55,088 nt of DNA from assembly GCA_003215535.1 (NCBI GenBank), contig QCKG01000012.1, forward strand, positions 1 through 55,088, in the 5' to 3' direction. Below the pieces are notes generated by a model. It saw only the letters and a list, made by a program, of their open reading frames with translations. It made no database searches and was not told the DNA's origin. Positions 25,600-35,336 of this stretch are shown in pieces. The first letter of the stretch is position 1, and each line of letters opens with the position of its first letter. This DNA is from Prochlorococcus sp. AG-409-L18 (GTDB taxonomy: Bacteria; Cyanobacteriota; Cyanobacteriia; PCC-6307; Cyanobiaceae). Both the position numbers and the translations under genes were made by a program.

Positions 25600-27879
25600 G
25601 TGTTAAATCTTCATGTCAAGATCAGCTGCTTTGACGGAAAGCTTGTGGTGGTGATAGGCCCTCATTTAAGGGCTATAGGGTTTGTGTCTTCAGTAGGCAT
25701 GATTTTCATGCATTCTGAAGGGCTTTTGGCGTCAGGCGAAAAATACCCAGAGACTGATTCTTTAATTAGTAATCCGCTTCAATCAAGAGGATCGAAGCAA
25801 TCTTCTCAAAAATCAACCGGATCTGAAGAAGACACAGTTAAATCGGACCAACTGGATCTTATCTCTACTCCTAGAGATTTAAGGTTGCAGTCTGATCGTC
25901 AGAGTTATGACTCTGCTCGTCAACTTTTTGTAGCATCTGGCAGGGCTAAAGCTTCGATTAATGGTTTTCTCCTTCGAGCAGATCGTATTGAGTTAGATAA
26001 GGATTTTAAGAGTCTTCAGGCAAGAGGAAGGGTTCGTTTGCAAAAAGGAGGTCAATATTTTCAGGCAAACTCTTTGACCTACAACCTTTTAAAAAGGCAA
26101 GGTGAGCTTAACCAAGTTTATGGAGTGATAGACCTAAGTAATTTCTTGGAAGAATTAAAAAACAATTCCTCAAGGAAAAGCCTAAAAAATATTTCAGATC
26201 CATTATTAGCTGAATCGCCTGTAGCAAAAGGTCAAAATACTCTTCTATCTCAACATCAAAGTCAGATATTTTCACCTAATAAAGAGTTAGAAAATGGCAT
26301 TAAGCGCAATATTACAAAAGTCATCTTAAAGGACAATTTTATTATTAAAGCTTCAATAGGTGGCAGCGAAAGGAGTTCAAGAGTGTTAGGGATTAGCTCA
26401 AATCTATATCAATCAAGGATTGGTCGATTTATTTCAGGCTCTATTACTAGATGGCGATTTCAAGCTAATAAGTTAGTTCTAAATAAGAATGGATGGGAAG
26501 CTGATCGAATTAGCTTTTCAAATGATCCGTTCACTCCTACACAGACTAGAATTGAGGCCTATGGTGTTACTTTGCTAGAGGAGGATCAAGGTGATCTTCT
26601 TATAAGTAGTAGGCGAAGCAGATTAGTCCTTGAGGAGAAAATAAGGATCCCATTTATCACTAAAAAACGTATTACTGATGAACAGGTTGAAAGCAGATGG
26701 TTATTTGGTATAGATAACAAAGATAGAGATGGTCTATATGCAGGACTTGATTTGAAACCATTTGAGCTAAACAAAAAATATACTTTATCAGTTCAGCCTC
26801 AAATTTTGCTCCAACGTGCACTATTTGGCTCGACAAATAGTTATGCATCTCCTAAGGATTCAATATATAGCTCTAATGAAAATAGCTTAGCTAAAACAAG
26901 TGACCTGTTTGGTTTGAAGGCAAGACTTAAAGGGGATTTATATGGTTGGGGAACGAATCTAAATGCAAATATAAGTAGTTTTAACCGGGAAAGGCTTGCA
27001 CAGGCAAGTAGATTTTGGACAGGTATCGATAAGACTTATGAAATGCCTCTATTAAGGGAAGTTGATGTTAATATATTTGGCGCCTATAGGTATAGAGCTT
27101 GGAATGGATCTCTTGGGAGAACTGATATCTACACAGCTTATGGAGCGTTTTTAGAAAAGAAGGGATCGAAGAATATGTGGCTTTCCAAAATTAACTATCT
27201 TGTAAGGCTAGGAGCAGGTAAATATCAAGCAGAAGCTCTAGGCAATAGCAGTATGAAAGACCTTTGGAGGGGTAACATTTATGGCCAAATTAATAGTCGA
27301 ATTCCTATTTATAGTGGGGAAAAAGCTAAATTGCTTGAGAAGGACCTATTGAGATATTCTCCTGCTCCAATAGTACCTGGACTTTGGTTGGATACATATC
27401 TAAATTCATCCTATTCTGTTTATGGGAATGGTCAAAATCAAAATACCATTGGAATGAAGTTTGGACCAACTTTGACTTTGGGTAACTTTACTAAGAAGTT
27501 TTTTGATTACACTAAATTATCGATTTTAGCCGGAGCAAAATTAAAACAAGGTGAAAGCCCATTCCACTTTGACCAGGCAGTAGATCTTGCCACAGTAGCT
27601 ATTGGCCTGTCTCAACAATTAATAGGACCTTTGGTTCTGAATACTGATTTTGAATTAAATATTGATGGAGGGTCTCAATATTTTGGTAAAGCAATCAACT
27701 CCAAGTTTCAGTTAAGTTGGCAAAGGAGATCATATGAATTAGCTCTTTATTATAACCCTTATAAAGGCATTGGAGGATTTGGCATTCGTCTTAACGATTT
27801 TAATTTTAATGGCACAGGAGTTCCATTCCTTGAACAACCACAAGTTGCCACTAATGATATTACTGATTTAGAGATATAG
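25600..27879 (+). CDS. DUF3769 protein with OstA/LptA-like N-terminal domain, probable outer-membrane beta-barrel
   Basis: The coding region is up to 759 residues. The start is uncertain: GTG codons at 25600, 25645 and 25648 are possible, the last two having a GGAAAG sequence just upstream. A hydrophobic stretch ending in HSEGLLASG looks like a signal peptide. It is followed by an OstA/LptA-like segment (about residues 90-190) with repeated strand motifs such as LFVASGRAKA, ADRIELDKDFK and LQARGRVRLQKGG. The remainder (DUF3769) has many alternating hydrophobic/polar strands ending in a strand with terminal aromatics, as in a beta-barrel. Cyanobacteria lack an obvious standard LptD, and this is a candidate for that role (inference). 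Confidence 0.85.
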   Translation: MLNLHVKISCFDGKLVVVIGPHLRAIGFVSSVGMIFMHSEGLLASGEKYPETDSLISNPLQSRGSKQSSQKSTGSEEDTVKSDQLDLISTPRDLRLQSDRQSYDSARQLFVASGRAKASINGFLLRADRIELDKDFKSLQARGRVRLQKGGQYFQANSLTYNLLKRQGELNQVYGVIDLSNFLEELKNNSSRKSLKNISDPLLAESPVAKGQNTLLSQHQSQIFSPNKELENGIKRNITKVILKDNFIIKASIGGSERSSRVLGISSNLYQSRIGRFISGSITRWRFQANKLVLNKNGWEADRISFSNDPFTPTQTRIEAYGVTLLEEDQGDLLISSRRSRLVLEEKIRIPFITKKRITDEQVESRWLFGIDNKDRDGLYAGLDLKPFELNKKYTLSVQPQILLQRALFGSTNSYASPKDSIYSSNENSLAKTSDLFGLKARLKGDLYGWGTNLNANISSFNRERLAQASRFWTGIDKTYEMPLLREVDVNIFGAYRYRAWNGSLGRTDIYTAYGAFLEKKGSKNMWLSKINYLVRLGAGKYQAEALGNSSMKDLWRGNIYGQINSRIPIYSGEKAKLLEKDLLRYSPAPIVPGLWLDTYLNSSYSVYGNGQNQNTIGMKFGPTLTLGNFTKKFFDYTKLSILAGAKLKQGESPFHFDQAVDLATVAIGLSQQLIGPLVLNTDFELNIDGGSQYFGKAINSKFQLSWQRRSYELALYYNPYKGIGGFGIRLNDFNFNGTGVPFLEQPQVATNDITDLEI

Positions 27880-27911
27880 GCCAAATTTATATTTGGGACT
27901 TAATAGCTTTA

Positions 27912-28532
27912 TTAATTATTGAATTGATTTAAGTAAGGAAGATTTTTTAATTTTTGGGTTAACTTGTCTGAGTTTGAGGTGAGTTGATATGTTGCATCCC
28001 AACGGCCAGTTCTAAGCATTTCTAGAGCCCCAGGCTGATAATTTAATCCCAGACTAGTTTTGTGATTATTTAATGTTTCTTGGTTAAGGTCTAATTTCCA
28101 TTCTTCCATTGGATTTTCTGAAATAATAGTTTCTAAGGTAGCGATCTTATGCTCTGACATTGTTCCACATGGGATTCCAAGTGCTAAGCAATTCCCATAG
28201 AATATTTCTGCAAAACTCTGTCCAATAATTGCACGTATTCCCCATCTCATAAGTGCCTGTGGAGCATGCTCTCGACTAGACCCACATCCAAAATTTTGAT
28301 TAACTATAAGAATTGATGCTCCTTTATTTATCTTTTGATCAAATGGATGATCCCCATTTAGTTCCTTACGGTCATCTGCAAAGACTTGTTCCCCTAGGTT
28401 TTCGAAACTTACGCATTTGAGGAAACGAGCTGGGATGATTCGATCTGTATCTATATCATCTCCACTTAGAATTAAACATCTACCACGAATATTTTGTATT
28501 TTTCCTTTTGGAAATGATGAGTTTGAGTCCAT
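27912..28532 (-). CDS. leuD: 3-isopropylmalate dehydratase small subunit
   Basis: The swivelling domain of isopropylmalate isomerase, second step of leucine synthesis, acting with LeuC. The 206-residue protein has the family blocks GDDIDTDRIIPARFLK, GASILIVNQNFGCGSSREHAP and RAIIGQSFAEIFYGNCLALGI. It lies 21 bases after leuC on the same strand. It converges with the DUF3769 gene; between them is a short CCAAAT/ATTTGG hairpin without a T tract. Confidence 0.95.
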   Translation of the reverse strand: MDSNSSFPKGKIQNIRGRCLILSGDDIDTDRIIPARFLKCVSFENLGEQVFADDRKELNGDHPFDQKINKGASILIVNQNFGCGSSREHAPQALMRWGIRAIIGQSFAEIFYGNCLALGIPCGTMSEHKIATLETIISENPMEEWKLDLNQETLNNHKTSLGLNYQPGALEMLRTGRWDATYQLTSNSDKLTQKLKNLPYLNQFNN

Positions 28533-28553
28533 TACTTGTTGATACTTAGAGAA

Positions 28554-29969
28554 CTAAAGGGCTTTGTTGAGAAGTATCCTCACGTCAGTAACTTCACCTG
28601 TTATTGCGGCTGCAGCAACCATTGCAGGACTCATTAATAATGTTCTACCACTTGAAGATCCTTGACGACCTTTGAAATTCCTGTTGCTTGAACTAGCGCT
28701 GATTTGTCTGCCCTCAAGACGATCAGGATTCATTGCAAGACACATGGAACATCCAGGGTCTCGCCATTCAAATCCAGCTTCTCTAAAGATTTCATCTAGT
28801 CTTTCTGCTTTTGCTTCTTGGGCAACTTGCTCTGACCCTGGAACTACAAAAGCTTTTACACCTCTGGCAACATTCTGGCCTTTTGCGATTTTGGCAGCAG
28901 CTTGCAAATCACTAATCCTCCCATTAGTACAACTGCCGATAAAACAGACATCAACAGGTGTGCCTTTGATAGGGGTGCCTGGTCTTAGGCCCATATATTT
29001 ATAACCCTCTTCAGCGATTGATCGGTCACTTTGTTCTAGGCAATCTGGAGTAGGGATATTTTCATCAATAGAGATGGATTGCCCAGGTGTAATACCCCAA
29101 GTGACTGTTGGAGCAATCTTTGCTGCATTAAGGAGCACCTCGTCGTCAAATATTGCATTTTCTTCGCTACAAAGGCTTCTCCACCAATTAGTTGCTCGGT
29201 TCCAGCTGTCTTCTATAGGAGCACAAAGGCGCCCTTGTAGATATTCGAAAGTCACTTCATCAGGATTGATATATCCACATCTAGCTCCCCCCTCTATAGA
29301 CATATTGCATATAGTCATTCTCTCCTCCATGGAAAGCGCTTGTATCGCTGGGCCTGCAAATTCATATGCATAACCGACACCTCCTTTTACCCCTAACTCG
29401 CGAATGATGTGCAGAATTAAATCTTTCGCATAAACCCCTTCATTAAGGTTACCTTCTACGAATATGCGTCGGACTTTAAGTTTGTTCATCGCCAAACTTT
29501 GGCTAGCTAGAACATCACGAACCTGGCTGGTACCTACCCCAAATGCAATTGCACCAAAAGCTCCATGTGTTGAGGTATGAGAGTCTCCACATGCGATTGT
29601 CATGCCAGGTTGAGTAAGCCCAAGTTCGGGAGCGATTACATGAACTATTCCCTGATGTCCGCTACCAATTCCATACAGCTTGATGTCGTGATTAAGACAA
29701 TTACTTTCCAAGGTGACCAGCATTTCTTCAGCCAGGGGGTCTGAAAAAGGACGATTTTGATTCGTAGTCGGAACGATGTGATCGACAGTTGCTACTGTCC
29801 GGTCAGGACAAAAGACATTCAAACCCTTGTCTTTTAGTGCTGCGAAGGCCTGAGGACTAGTCACTTCGTGGATTAAATGCAGTCCTATAAACAGTTGGCT
29901 TGAACCTCCAGGCAGTTTTGCTACCTGATGTAAATCCCAAACTTTGTCGAAGAGCGTGCCTGAGCTCAA
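28554..29969 (-). CDS. leuC: 3-isopropylmalate dehydratase large subunit
   Basis: Aconitase-type subunit that binds a [4Fe-4S] cluster and isomerises 2- to 3-isopropylmalate. The 471-residue protein has cluster cysteines in [13 protein letters not shown] and [11 protein letters not shown], plus the [19 protein letters not shown] block. It follows cinA by about 30 bases and precedes leuD, with all three reading leftward. Confidence 0.97.
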   Translation of the reverse strand: MSSGTLFDKVWDLHQVAKLPGGSSQLFIGLHLIHEVTSPQAFAALKDKGLNVFCPDRTVATVDHIVPTTNQNRPFSDPLAEEMLVTLESNCLNHDIKLYGIGSGHQGIVHVIAPELGLTQPGMTIACGDSHTSTHGAFGAIAFGVGTSQVRDVLASQSLAMNKLKVRRIFVEGNLNEGVYAKDLILHIIRELGVKGGVGYAYEFAGPAIQALSMEERMTICNMSIEGGARCGYINPDEVTFEYLQGRLCAPIEDSWNRATNWWRSLCSEENAIFDDEVLLNAAKIAPTVTWGITPGQSISIDENIPTPDCLEQSDRSIAEEGYKYMGLRPGTPIKGTPVDVCFIGSCTNGRISDLQAAAKIAKGQNVARGVKAFVVPGSEQVAQEAKAERLDEIFREAGFEWRDPGCSMCLAMNPDRLEGRQISASSSNRNFKGRQGSSSGRTLLMSPAMVAAAAITGEVTDVRILLNKAL

Positions 29970-30000
29970 GATTTCAAATGAATATCAATAGGCGACGACC

Positions 30001-31275
30001 TTAGCTCCGCTCAAGCAGATCCAAGCGCAGACGATCAAGGCTTCTAACAACACTAAGCTGTTGGATCTCAATTCTTTCTCTATGAGAGCCAAAGTTTTCT
30101 GATACAGCTTTACAGCCTTGAGGCCCTGCAACAGCAATATGAACCAAGCCAACTGGTTTGGAAATAGTTCCTCCGCTAGGGCCTGCGACTCCACTTATTG
30201 CGATTGCCCAATCCGCTCCAAGCTTTTCTTGTGCTCCTAAAGCCATTTTTTGAACTACATCATCGGAAACAGCTCCATGCTCTTCAAGACATGCAAGGGG
30301 TACTTCAAGCATTTTCTGCTTGGTTTCATTGCTATACGCAATTATTCCTCCTATGAAGACATCTGATGCACCTGGGATGGCTGCAAGGGCAGCACCTACT
30401 CCACCAGCAGTGCATGATTCTGCTACTACAAGTTTTTCACCTCTTTTACGAAGAAGATCTAAGACAACTGAAGCCAAGCTGTCATTGTCTAACCCAAAGA
30501 ACTTAAGACCCATTCGATCACATAACTTCTTCTCTAAAGGCTTGAGAAGTGCATTTGCTTTGTCCAGACTTTCTCCTTTGGCAGTTAAACGTAATTTCAC
30601 TTGGCCTAGACCAGCATAGGGTGCAATTGTTGGATTATTGCTATCTAAAAGATCTTCTATGGACTCTGCAAGAGTTGATTCAGGAATACCAGCGAAGTGC
30701 ATAACTCTACTGATGAAAATTTGAGTTTTTTCTGAGTTATTTCTCAGCCATGGTGCGCCAGTTTGACGCCACATGTCTTTTAGTTCAGATGGGACTCCTG
30801 GGAAGGTGAGGATTGTAAATTCTGGATTTGGACTCCATATCATCCCTGGGGCAGTTCCAGTTCGGTTTGGAATAATTTCTGCACCAGGGGGAAACAAGGC
30901 TTGCTTGGTGTTACTAGATGATATTTTTGATGAAATTTTAAGTTTATTTTGAATATCCTTCAGAATTTCTTCTCTCTCTTCAAGAGGACTGTTAAAGGCT
31001 TCAGCAATAGATTCTTTTGTGAGGTCGTCGGGTGTAGGCCCTAAGCCACCAGTTGTTATTAAAAATCTAGCTCGCTTAGCTGATTCCAATAATGCATCTT
31101 TTAATCTAATAGGATTATCTCCAATCACTAGTTGTCGAAAGTGTGGGAGACCAAGCGCTGCTAATTCTTCAGCAAGCCAGCGTGCATTTGAGTTAAGGAT
31201 GTTTCCAAGAAGCAGCTCGGTTCCTATGCAGATAACCTCGACTTCTGAATTACCCTGATTGGTTTTGATATCCAT
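30001..31275 (-). CDS. cinA: CinA family protein (competence/damage-inducible; PncC-type deamidase domain)
   Basis: A 424-residue protein with an N-terminal MoaB/MogA-like domain (IGTELLLGNILNSNA, then TTGGLGPTPDDLT) and a C-terminal CinA_C domain (VVAESCTAGGVGAAL, then AISGVAGPSGGTISKPVGLV), the NMN deamidase PncC signature. It probably recycles NMN to nicotinate mononucleotide in NAD metabolism, with the N-terminal part acting as ADP-ribose pyrophosphatase as in characterised CinA proteins. It lies between glyA and leuC on the same strand. Confidence 0.93.
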   Translation of the reverse strand: MDIKTNQGNSEVEVICIGTELLLGNILNSNARWLAEELAALGLPHFRQLVIGDNPIRLKDALLESAKRARFLITTGGLGPTPDDLTKESIAEAFNSPLEEREEILKDIQNKLKISSKISSSNTKQALFPPGAEIIPNRTGTAPGMIWSPNPEFTILTFPGVPSELKDMWRQTGAPWLRNNSEKTQIFISRVMHFAGIPESTLAESIEDLLDSNNPTIAPYAGLGQVKLRLTAKGESLDKANALLKPLEKKLCDRMGLKFFGLDNDSLASVVLDLLRKRGEKLVVAESCTAGGVGAALAAIPGASDVFIGGIIAYSNETKQKMLEVPLACLEEHGAVSDDVVQKMALGAQEKLGADWAIAISGVAGPSGGTISKPVGLVHIAVAGPQGCKAVSENFGSHRERIEIQQLSVVRSLDRLRLDLLERS

Positions 31276-31351
31276 GTAATTGACTCTTTATTGAGAAAAT
31301 ATCTAAATAAATTGAGTTGGAATATATTGGACATTTAAACCTGATTGAAGA

Positions 31352-32611
31352 CTATAAGTTTTCTTTGTATAAGGGAAATCTTCGGCAAAGATCTTTTACA
31401 ATTTGCGTGCAGTCATCTTTGGAAGAAGCTTCCTGATGATTAAGCAACCTATTGGCAATTACATCTGCAACTTCTTTGAAGGCCTCTTCTGTAAATCCCC
31501 TTGTTGTCAGAGCAGCTGTTCCTAGCCTGAGCCCACTAGTTACAAAAGGCGATTCTGGATCAAAAGGAACAGTGTTTTTATTTGCAGTAATGTTAACTTC
31601 ACTAATAAGTAGGTCTGCTTCTTTCCCAGTCATGCCAATACATCTAAGGTCTAGTAGGACTATGTGATTATCAGTACCCTTGCTAACAACTTCAATACCT
31701 CTGTCCTGGATTCGTTTCGCCAAGACTTTTGCATTTGTTACTACTTGGTGGCAATAAGTTTTAAACCCTGGCTTAAGAGCTTCTCCAAAAGCAACTGCCT
31801 TTGCAGCAATGACATGTTCAAGGGGCCCCCCTTGAGTTCCTGGGAATACAGCTTTGTCGAATTTACGGCCAAAATCTTTATCTCGACAGATGATTAGTCC
31901 GCCTCGGGGCCCTCTAAGAGTTTTGTGAGTAGTCGTTGTGACTACATCGCAGAAAGGAACGGGATTGGGGTGAACCCCTGCTGCGACTAAACCCGCGATA
32001 TGAGCTATATCAGCCAGCAAATATGCATCAACTTCATCGGCGATTGAGCGGAAGGCTTCGAAATCGATAATTCTGGGATAAGCCGAATAACCACAAATGA
32101 TGAGCTTTGGCCGATGTTCGAGAGCCTTTTTGCGAATGGATTCCATATCAAGTTGGTGGGTGCTCCCATCAACTCCATAATTAACAACTTTGAACCATTT
32201 CCCACTCACATTGACATGAGACCCGTGCGTCAGATGTCCTCCATGTGATAAATCCATCCCCATGATCGTGTCTCCTGGCTGAAGAAGCGCCAGAAATATC
32301 GCGAAGTTTGCTTGAGCTCCGCTATGCGGTTGTACGTTTGCCCACTCAGCTTTAAATAATTGCTTGGCTCGTTGGATAGCCAACTCTTCAATGGCGTCTA
32401 TATGTTCACAGCCCCCGTAGTAACGCTTATAAGGCAACCCTTCTGCATATTTGTTTGTCAACACAGAGCCTTGGGCTTGCATAACAGCTTGAGAAGTGAA
32501 ATTTTCACTTGCAATTAGCTCTAGATGAGTTTCTTGTCGTTGCCGCTCCAGATTGATTAAGCTGGCAATGGCACTGTCCGAGTCCTGTAAGGCGGTATTA
32601 ATTGGGAGCAA
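31352..32611 (-). CDS. glyA: serine hydroxymethyltransferase
   Basis: PLP enzyme interconverting serine and glycine with transfer of a one-carbon unit to tetrahydrofolate; here it also feeds ThyX and PurH. The 419-residue protein has the PLP lysine in [13 protein letters not shown], the ELIASENF start motif and the [13 protein letters not shown] loop. The start codon is TTG at 32611, supported by a GGAGGG Shine-Dalgarno sequence nine bases upstream. A terminator hairpin (32712-32737) separates it from tRNA-Arg. Confidence 0.96.
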   Translation of the reverse strand: MLPINTALQDSDSAIASLINLERQRQETHLELIASENFTSQAVMQAQGSVLTNKYAEGLPYKRYYGGCEHIDAIEELAIQRAKQLFKAEWANVQPHSGAQANFAIFLALLQPGDTIMGMDLSHGGHLTHGSHVNVSGKWFKVVNYGVDGSTHQLDMESIRKKALEHRPKLIICGYSAYPRIIDFEAFRSIADEVDAYLLADIAHIAGLVAAGVHPNPVPFCDVVTTTTHKTLRGPRGGLIICRDKDFGRKFDKAVFPGTQGGPLEHVIAAKAVAFGEALKPGFKTYCHQVVTNAKVLAKRIQDRGIEVVSKGTDNHIVLLDLRCIGMTGKEADLLISEVNITANKNTVPFDPESPFVTSGLRLGTAALTTRGFTEEAFKEVADVIANRLLNHQEASSKDDCTQIVKDLCRRFPLYKENL

Positions 32612-32711
32612 GGAAGATACCCTCCATTTTTTGCATGAGAAGTTTTGAGATCGTAGACATGGATCTAATGGACTTCACAAACCTTTTGCTTTCCTAGATC
32701 TAGGAATTCAC

Positions 32712-32737
32712 AAAAAAACTGCCCTTAGGGCAGTTTT
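32712..32737 (-). terminator. Rho-independent terminator of tRNA-Arg
   Basis: Read leftward, a ten-pair stem AAAACTGCCC / GGGCAGTTTT with a three-base loop ends in a T run. It begins four bases past the 3' end of tRNA-Arg and lies about 100 bases before the glyA start, so glyA should have its own promoter. Confidence 0.87.
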
Positions 32738-32740
32738 GAA

Positions 32741-32814
32741 CGCGCCTGGAGAGATTCGAACTCCCGACCCTCTGATCCGTAGTCAGATGCTCTAATCCGC
32801 TGAGCTACAGGCGC
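32741..32814 (-). tRNA. tRNA-Arg (anticodon ACG)
   Basis: A 74-base cloverleaf on the minus strand: acceptor GCGCCTG pairs with CAGGCGC, the anticodon stem TCTGA/TCAGA surrounds a loop with anticodon ACG (wobble A normally edited to inosine), and the T arm contains GTTCGAA. The discriminator is G and CCA is not encoded. Confidence 0.95.
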
Positions 32815-32932
32815 ATCAAAGTTTTCATAAGACTCTATTAAGGGGGCCTTCGTCAACTCATTCATTCAAATAATTGGATAATTAGGCAATAATGTGTTCT
32901 CTGTATGGTGTTGACCTCCAAGGAATAAGGTC

Positions 32933-33074
32933 ATGAAGACCTCAAGAAGCTTGCTGCTCACTTCTTTTTTGGAGACCTCTTCCTTCTCAGAGTGTCTTAT
33001 GGCATTTAGAAAAGGCTGCGATTAGTGAGCACAGTGCCAAACCTGATTCTTTTGAAGATTTAAATGACTTTTGA
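32933..33074 (+). pseudogene. small gene split by a frameshift at a T6 tract (46-aa product if restored)
   Basis: An ATG at 32933 with a good upstream AAGGA opens a frame that stops after 30 codons at 33023-33025. In the +1 frame, coding-like sequence (WRPLPSQSVLWHLEKAAISE to EDLNDF) runs on to a TGA at 33072-33074, overlapping the start of the next gene by 11 bases. Removing one T from the T6 tract (32965-32970) joins the two into MKTSRSLLLTSFWRPLPS and onward, 46 residues. This may be a sequencing error, a true frameshift mutation, or slippage during expression. I do not know the function. Confidence 0.5.
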
Positions 33075-33354
33075 TTCAGCTGACTTGCGGGAACTTCAGG
33101 CCTCTATAGGGGATCGCATTTACATTCAAATAGCTAGTTGGCATCTTTATTTGAGTGATGCTGGTTTATCTGAGGCTCTTGCTTTGGAATGTAGTGCAAA
33201 GTTGGACCAGGGAGCGAATGTTGCAGCCCGTTATGGATTGGAGTCAGTGCAGGTTCAGTTGGCTGGAGGAAATAGCCGCTTACCATTGGCAAGGTTGATC
33301 CCTTCTAGTCAGCTTTTTGATTTAGAAGAGATTTTGGAGCCCTACTGCCGATAA
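33064..33354 (+). CDS. DUF3181 family protein
   Basis: A 96-residue soluble protein that fits DUF3181: an N-terminal helix ELQASIGDRIYIQIASWHLYLSDAGL with the conserved WHLYL core, then a helical middle and a C-terminal QLFDLEEIL segment. The family is cyanobacterial and uncharacterised. Its ATG lies within the last codons of the preceding split gene, and an 86-residue gene follows 28 bases later, making a three-gene small-protein cluster. Confidence 0.82.
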   Translation: MTFDSADLRELQASIGDRIYIQIASWHLYLSDAGLSEALALECSAKLDQGANVAARYGLESVQVQLAGGNSRLPLARLIPSSQLFDLEEILEPYCR

Positions 33355-33382
33355 GGTTGTTCTCGTTAGCAAGAGATTCGTT

Positions 33383-33643
33383 GTGTTGTTAATTGAGGTC
33401 ACTAATGCACGAGAAGTAATGCGAGAACGCATTGGGCGATTAGGTGAAAGATTAATTGGCAAAGTGGTGGATGCAGAAGCTCAAGTGGAAAAGGCTTTAA
33501 TTAAGGAAATGGAAGCGTCTTTTAAGGAATTTGGTATTGAGGCTAGGATCGTCTCTGTTCAGGGGCCAAAGTTAGGTGAGTTTGATCAACTTAAGTTGCC
33601 TCTTCAGGTAAGAGAAGATAGGGATGTTCTTCTTAGCGATTGA
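33383..33643 (+). CDS. conserved small protein of unknown function (86 aa)
   Basis: An 86-residue hydrophilic protein with a GTG start. The first half is a predicted long charged helix (REVMRERIGRLGERLIGKVVDAEAQVEKALIKEMEASF), followed by a beta-like segment (GIEARIVSVQGPKL) and a short LPLQVRED tail. It has no membrane segment and no motif I can name. It is probably co-transcribed with the DUF3181 gene. Its last 11 bases overlap the end of murJ on the opposite strand. Confidence 0.7.
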   Translation: MLLIEVTNAREVMRERIGRLGERLIGKVVDAEAQVEKALIKEMEASFKEFGIEARIVSVQGPKLGEFDQLKLPLQVREDRDVLLSD

Positions 33644-35249
33644 AAAAAGTGAGAAGTTTTCTTTTTAAGCTTATTAGAGGATATTTGATTTCTTCTATTC
33701 CAAAATAGCTACTGATTAGCCCAAAAATTGCTATACTAGTTAGACTTGAGAGGGCTACTTCTGTAGCTGTTCCCAAAGAATCTTTGGGCCAAATAATATC
33801 ATTTTTAAAAATCCAGCTAGCTGCGCCTGCTATGATACCTGCTATTAGTAATTGGAGTGCATCTAAGCTCCATTTCCTAAGAGGTAAGCCTTTTAATCTT
33901 AAGTCTAAGCTAATCAAGAGTGCAAGGCAGCTAAAGAAGTTAACTAAAGCAGTTGCTAAAACCAGGCCTGGAGCACCAAAGCTAAATGGAAGTTGGTCTC
34001 CAATTGGAGTTGGCCCCCCTATGAATAGCCAATCAAAGATTAGGTTTAACCCAATACCAGCAATCGAGATACGAAATGGTGTTTTCCCATCTCCTAAGGC
34101 ATAGAAAACTCTTATTAAGACATCTCTACAAAGGTATGTAGGCATTCCAATGCCATAAGCAATTAATAAGCCTTCAACTAAACTTACGGCTTTATTATTG
34201 AAAGCACCTCGTTCATAGACTAAAGTTGTAATTGGCCCTCCCAGTGTTATAAATAATGCTCCAAGAATTATCATGCTACCTAGGGAAATGAATAGACCTT
34301 GCCTAATTCGTTTGATTAATTGAGCTCTATTTTCTAGGTCAGTTAACTTTGAGAAAGTAGGAAGTAGAGGTGCTAATAAAGCATTCGAGATTAAACCTAA
34401 AGGAGCTTGAATTAAAAGACTTGCGTAGCTGAGGCCTGCCGCAGCACCTGTTATCTCTGATGCAAAAAAAAGATCTGTACAAACGTTGATTTGCAACATG
34501 CCTGATGAAAAAGTTGCTGGGGCAAGAACTTTCCAAACTTCTTGAACTCCTGGGTGTTGCCAATCCCATACCAATTTGACTCGAGCGATTTTTTTACGAA
34601 TTAAGCTAGGTAGTTGAATAAACCATTGAAGTAGAGCACCAAAAACTGTTGCGATAGCAAGAGCAATCCCTCCCTTAATGGCGAATTGACTCGACCCAAT
34701 TTCTGGAGAAATCTGAAGTTGAAAGATCAATAGGCTTGCAATGATGCTGATGCTTGACAGGAGCGGAGATACTGAAGGGATCCAAAACTCTTCAGTTGCG
34801 TTTAGCGAGCCGAATCCCAGGCCTATAAGCCCCGCCAAAAGAGCTATTGGGGACATTATCTGAAGTTGAACAACAGCAATTCTGTGAATCTCTGGAGTTA
34901 AACCAGGGCCTAATAGATTGATCAGAGGATCTGCTGTAATTACAAGAATTGTCGATAGCAAGAGCAAAGCTCCTCCTACAATTGTGTTAACAGCTGCTAA
35001 TACATGAGAGGCCTCCTCTTTAGGCCTTCGGCTGAGAACACTAACCATTGCAGTATGAAATGGCCCGTTGATTCCCCCTAGGAGGATCAGAAGAAATCCT
35101 GGAAGGATATATGCATAGTTGTATGCGTCATAAGCAGCACCTACTCCGAAAGTGGCTGCAATAACAAGTTGTCTGGTCATTCCCCCTGCTTTGCTAAGCA
35201 GGGTCCCCATGGTCACAACAAGGGCAATTCTCTTTAGAGATCTCGCCAT
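33633..35249 (-). CDS. murJ: lipid II flippase MurJ (MviN family)
   Basis: Polytopic membrane protein exporting the peptidoglycan precursor lipid II. The 538-residue protein has about 14 hydrophobic segments and family features such as the N-terminal SKAGGMTRQLVIAATFGVG and the GINGPFHTAMVSVLSR region with its conserved arginine. Other blocks are LSYASLLIQAPLGLISNALLAPLLPTFS and YALGDGKTPFRISI. It stands alone on the minus strand, divergent from sfsA, with an 11-base tail-to-tail overlap at its 3' end. Confidence 0.94.
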   Translation of the reverse strand: MARSLKRIALVVTMGTLLSKAGGMTRQLVIAATFGVGAAYDAYNYAYILPGFLLILLGGINGPFHTAMVSVLSRRPKEEASHVLAAVNTIVGGALLLLSTILVITADPLINLLGPGLTPEIHRIAVVQLQIMSPIALLAGLIGLGFGSLNATEEFWIPSVSPLLSSISIIASLLIFQLQISPEIGSSQFAIKGGIALAIATVFGALLQWFIQLPSLIRKKIARVKLVWDWQHPGVQEVWKVLAPATFSSGMLQINVCTDLFFASEITGAAAGLSYASLLIQAPLGLISNALLAPLLPTFSKLTDLENRAQLIKRIRQGLFISLGSMIILGALFITLGGPITTLVYERGAFNNKAVSLVEGLLIAYGIGMPTYLCRDVLIRVFYALGDGKTPFRISIAGIGLNLIFDWLFIGGPTPIGDQLPFSFGAPGLVLATALVNFFSCLALLISLDLRLKGLPLRKWSLDALQLLIAGIIAGAASWIFKNDIIWPKDSLGTATEVALSSLTSIAIFGLISSYFGIEEIKYPLISLKRKLLTFFNR

Positions 35250-35336
35250 GTTTGATTCGGCCCAGGAAATTTAAGTGAAATGGTTAGCGCTTTCTCCTTT
35301 CAGGAGGGCACTATGTCAATAGTGATGTGGCTGTGA

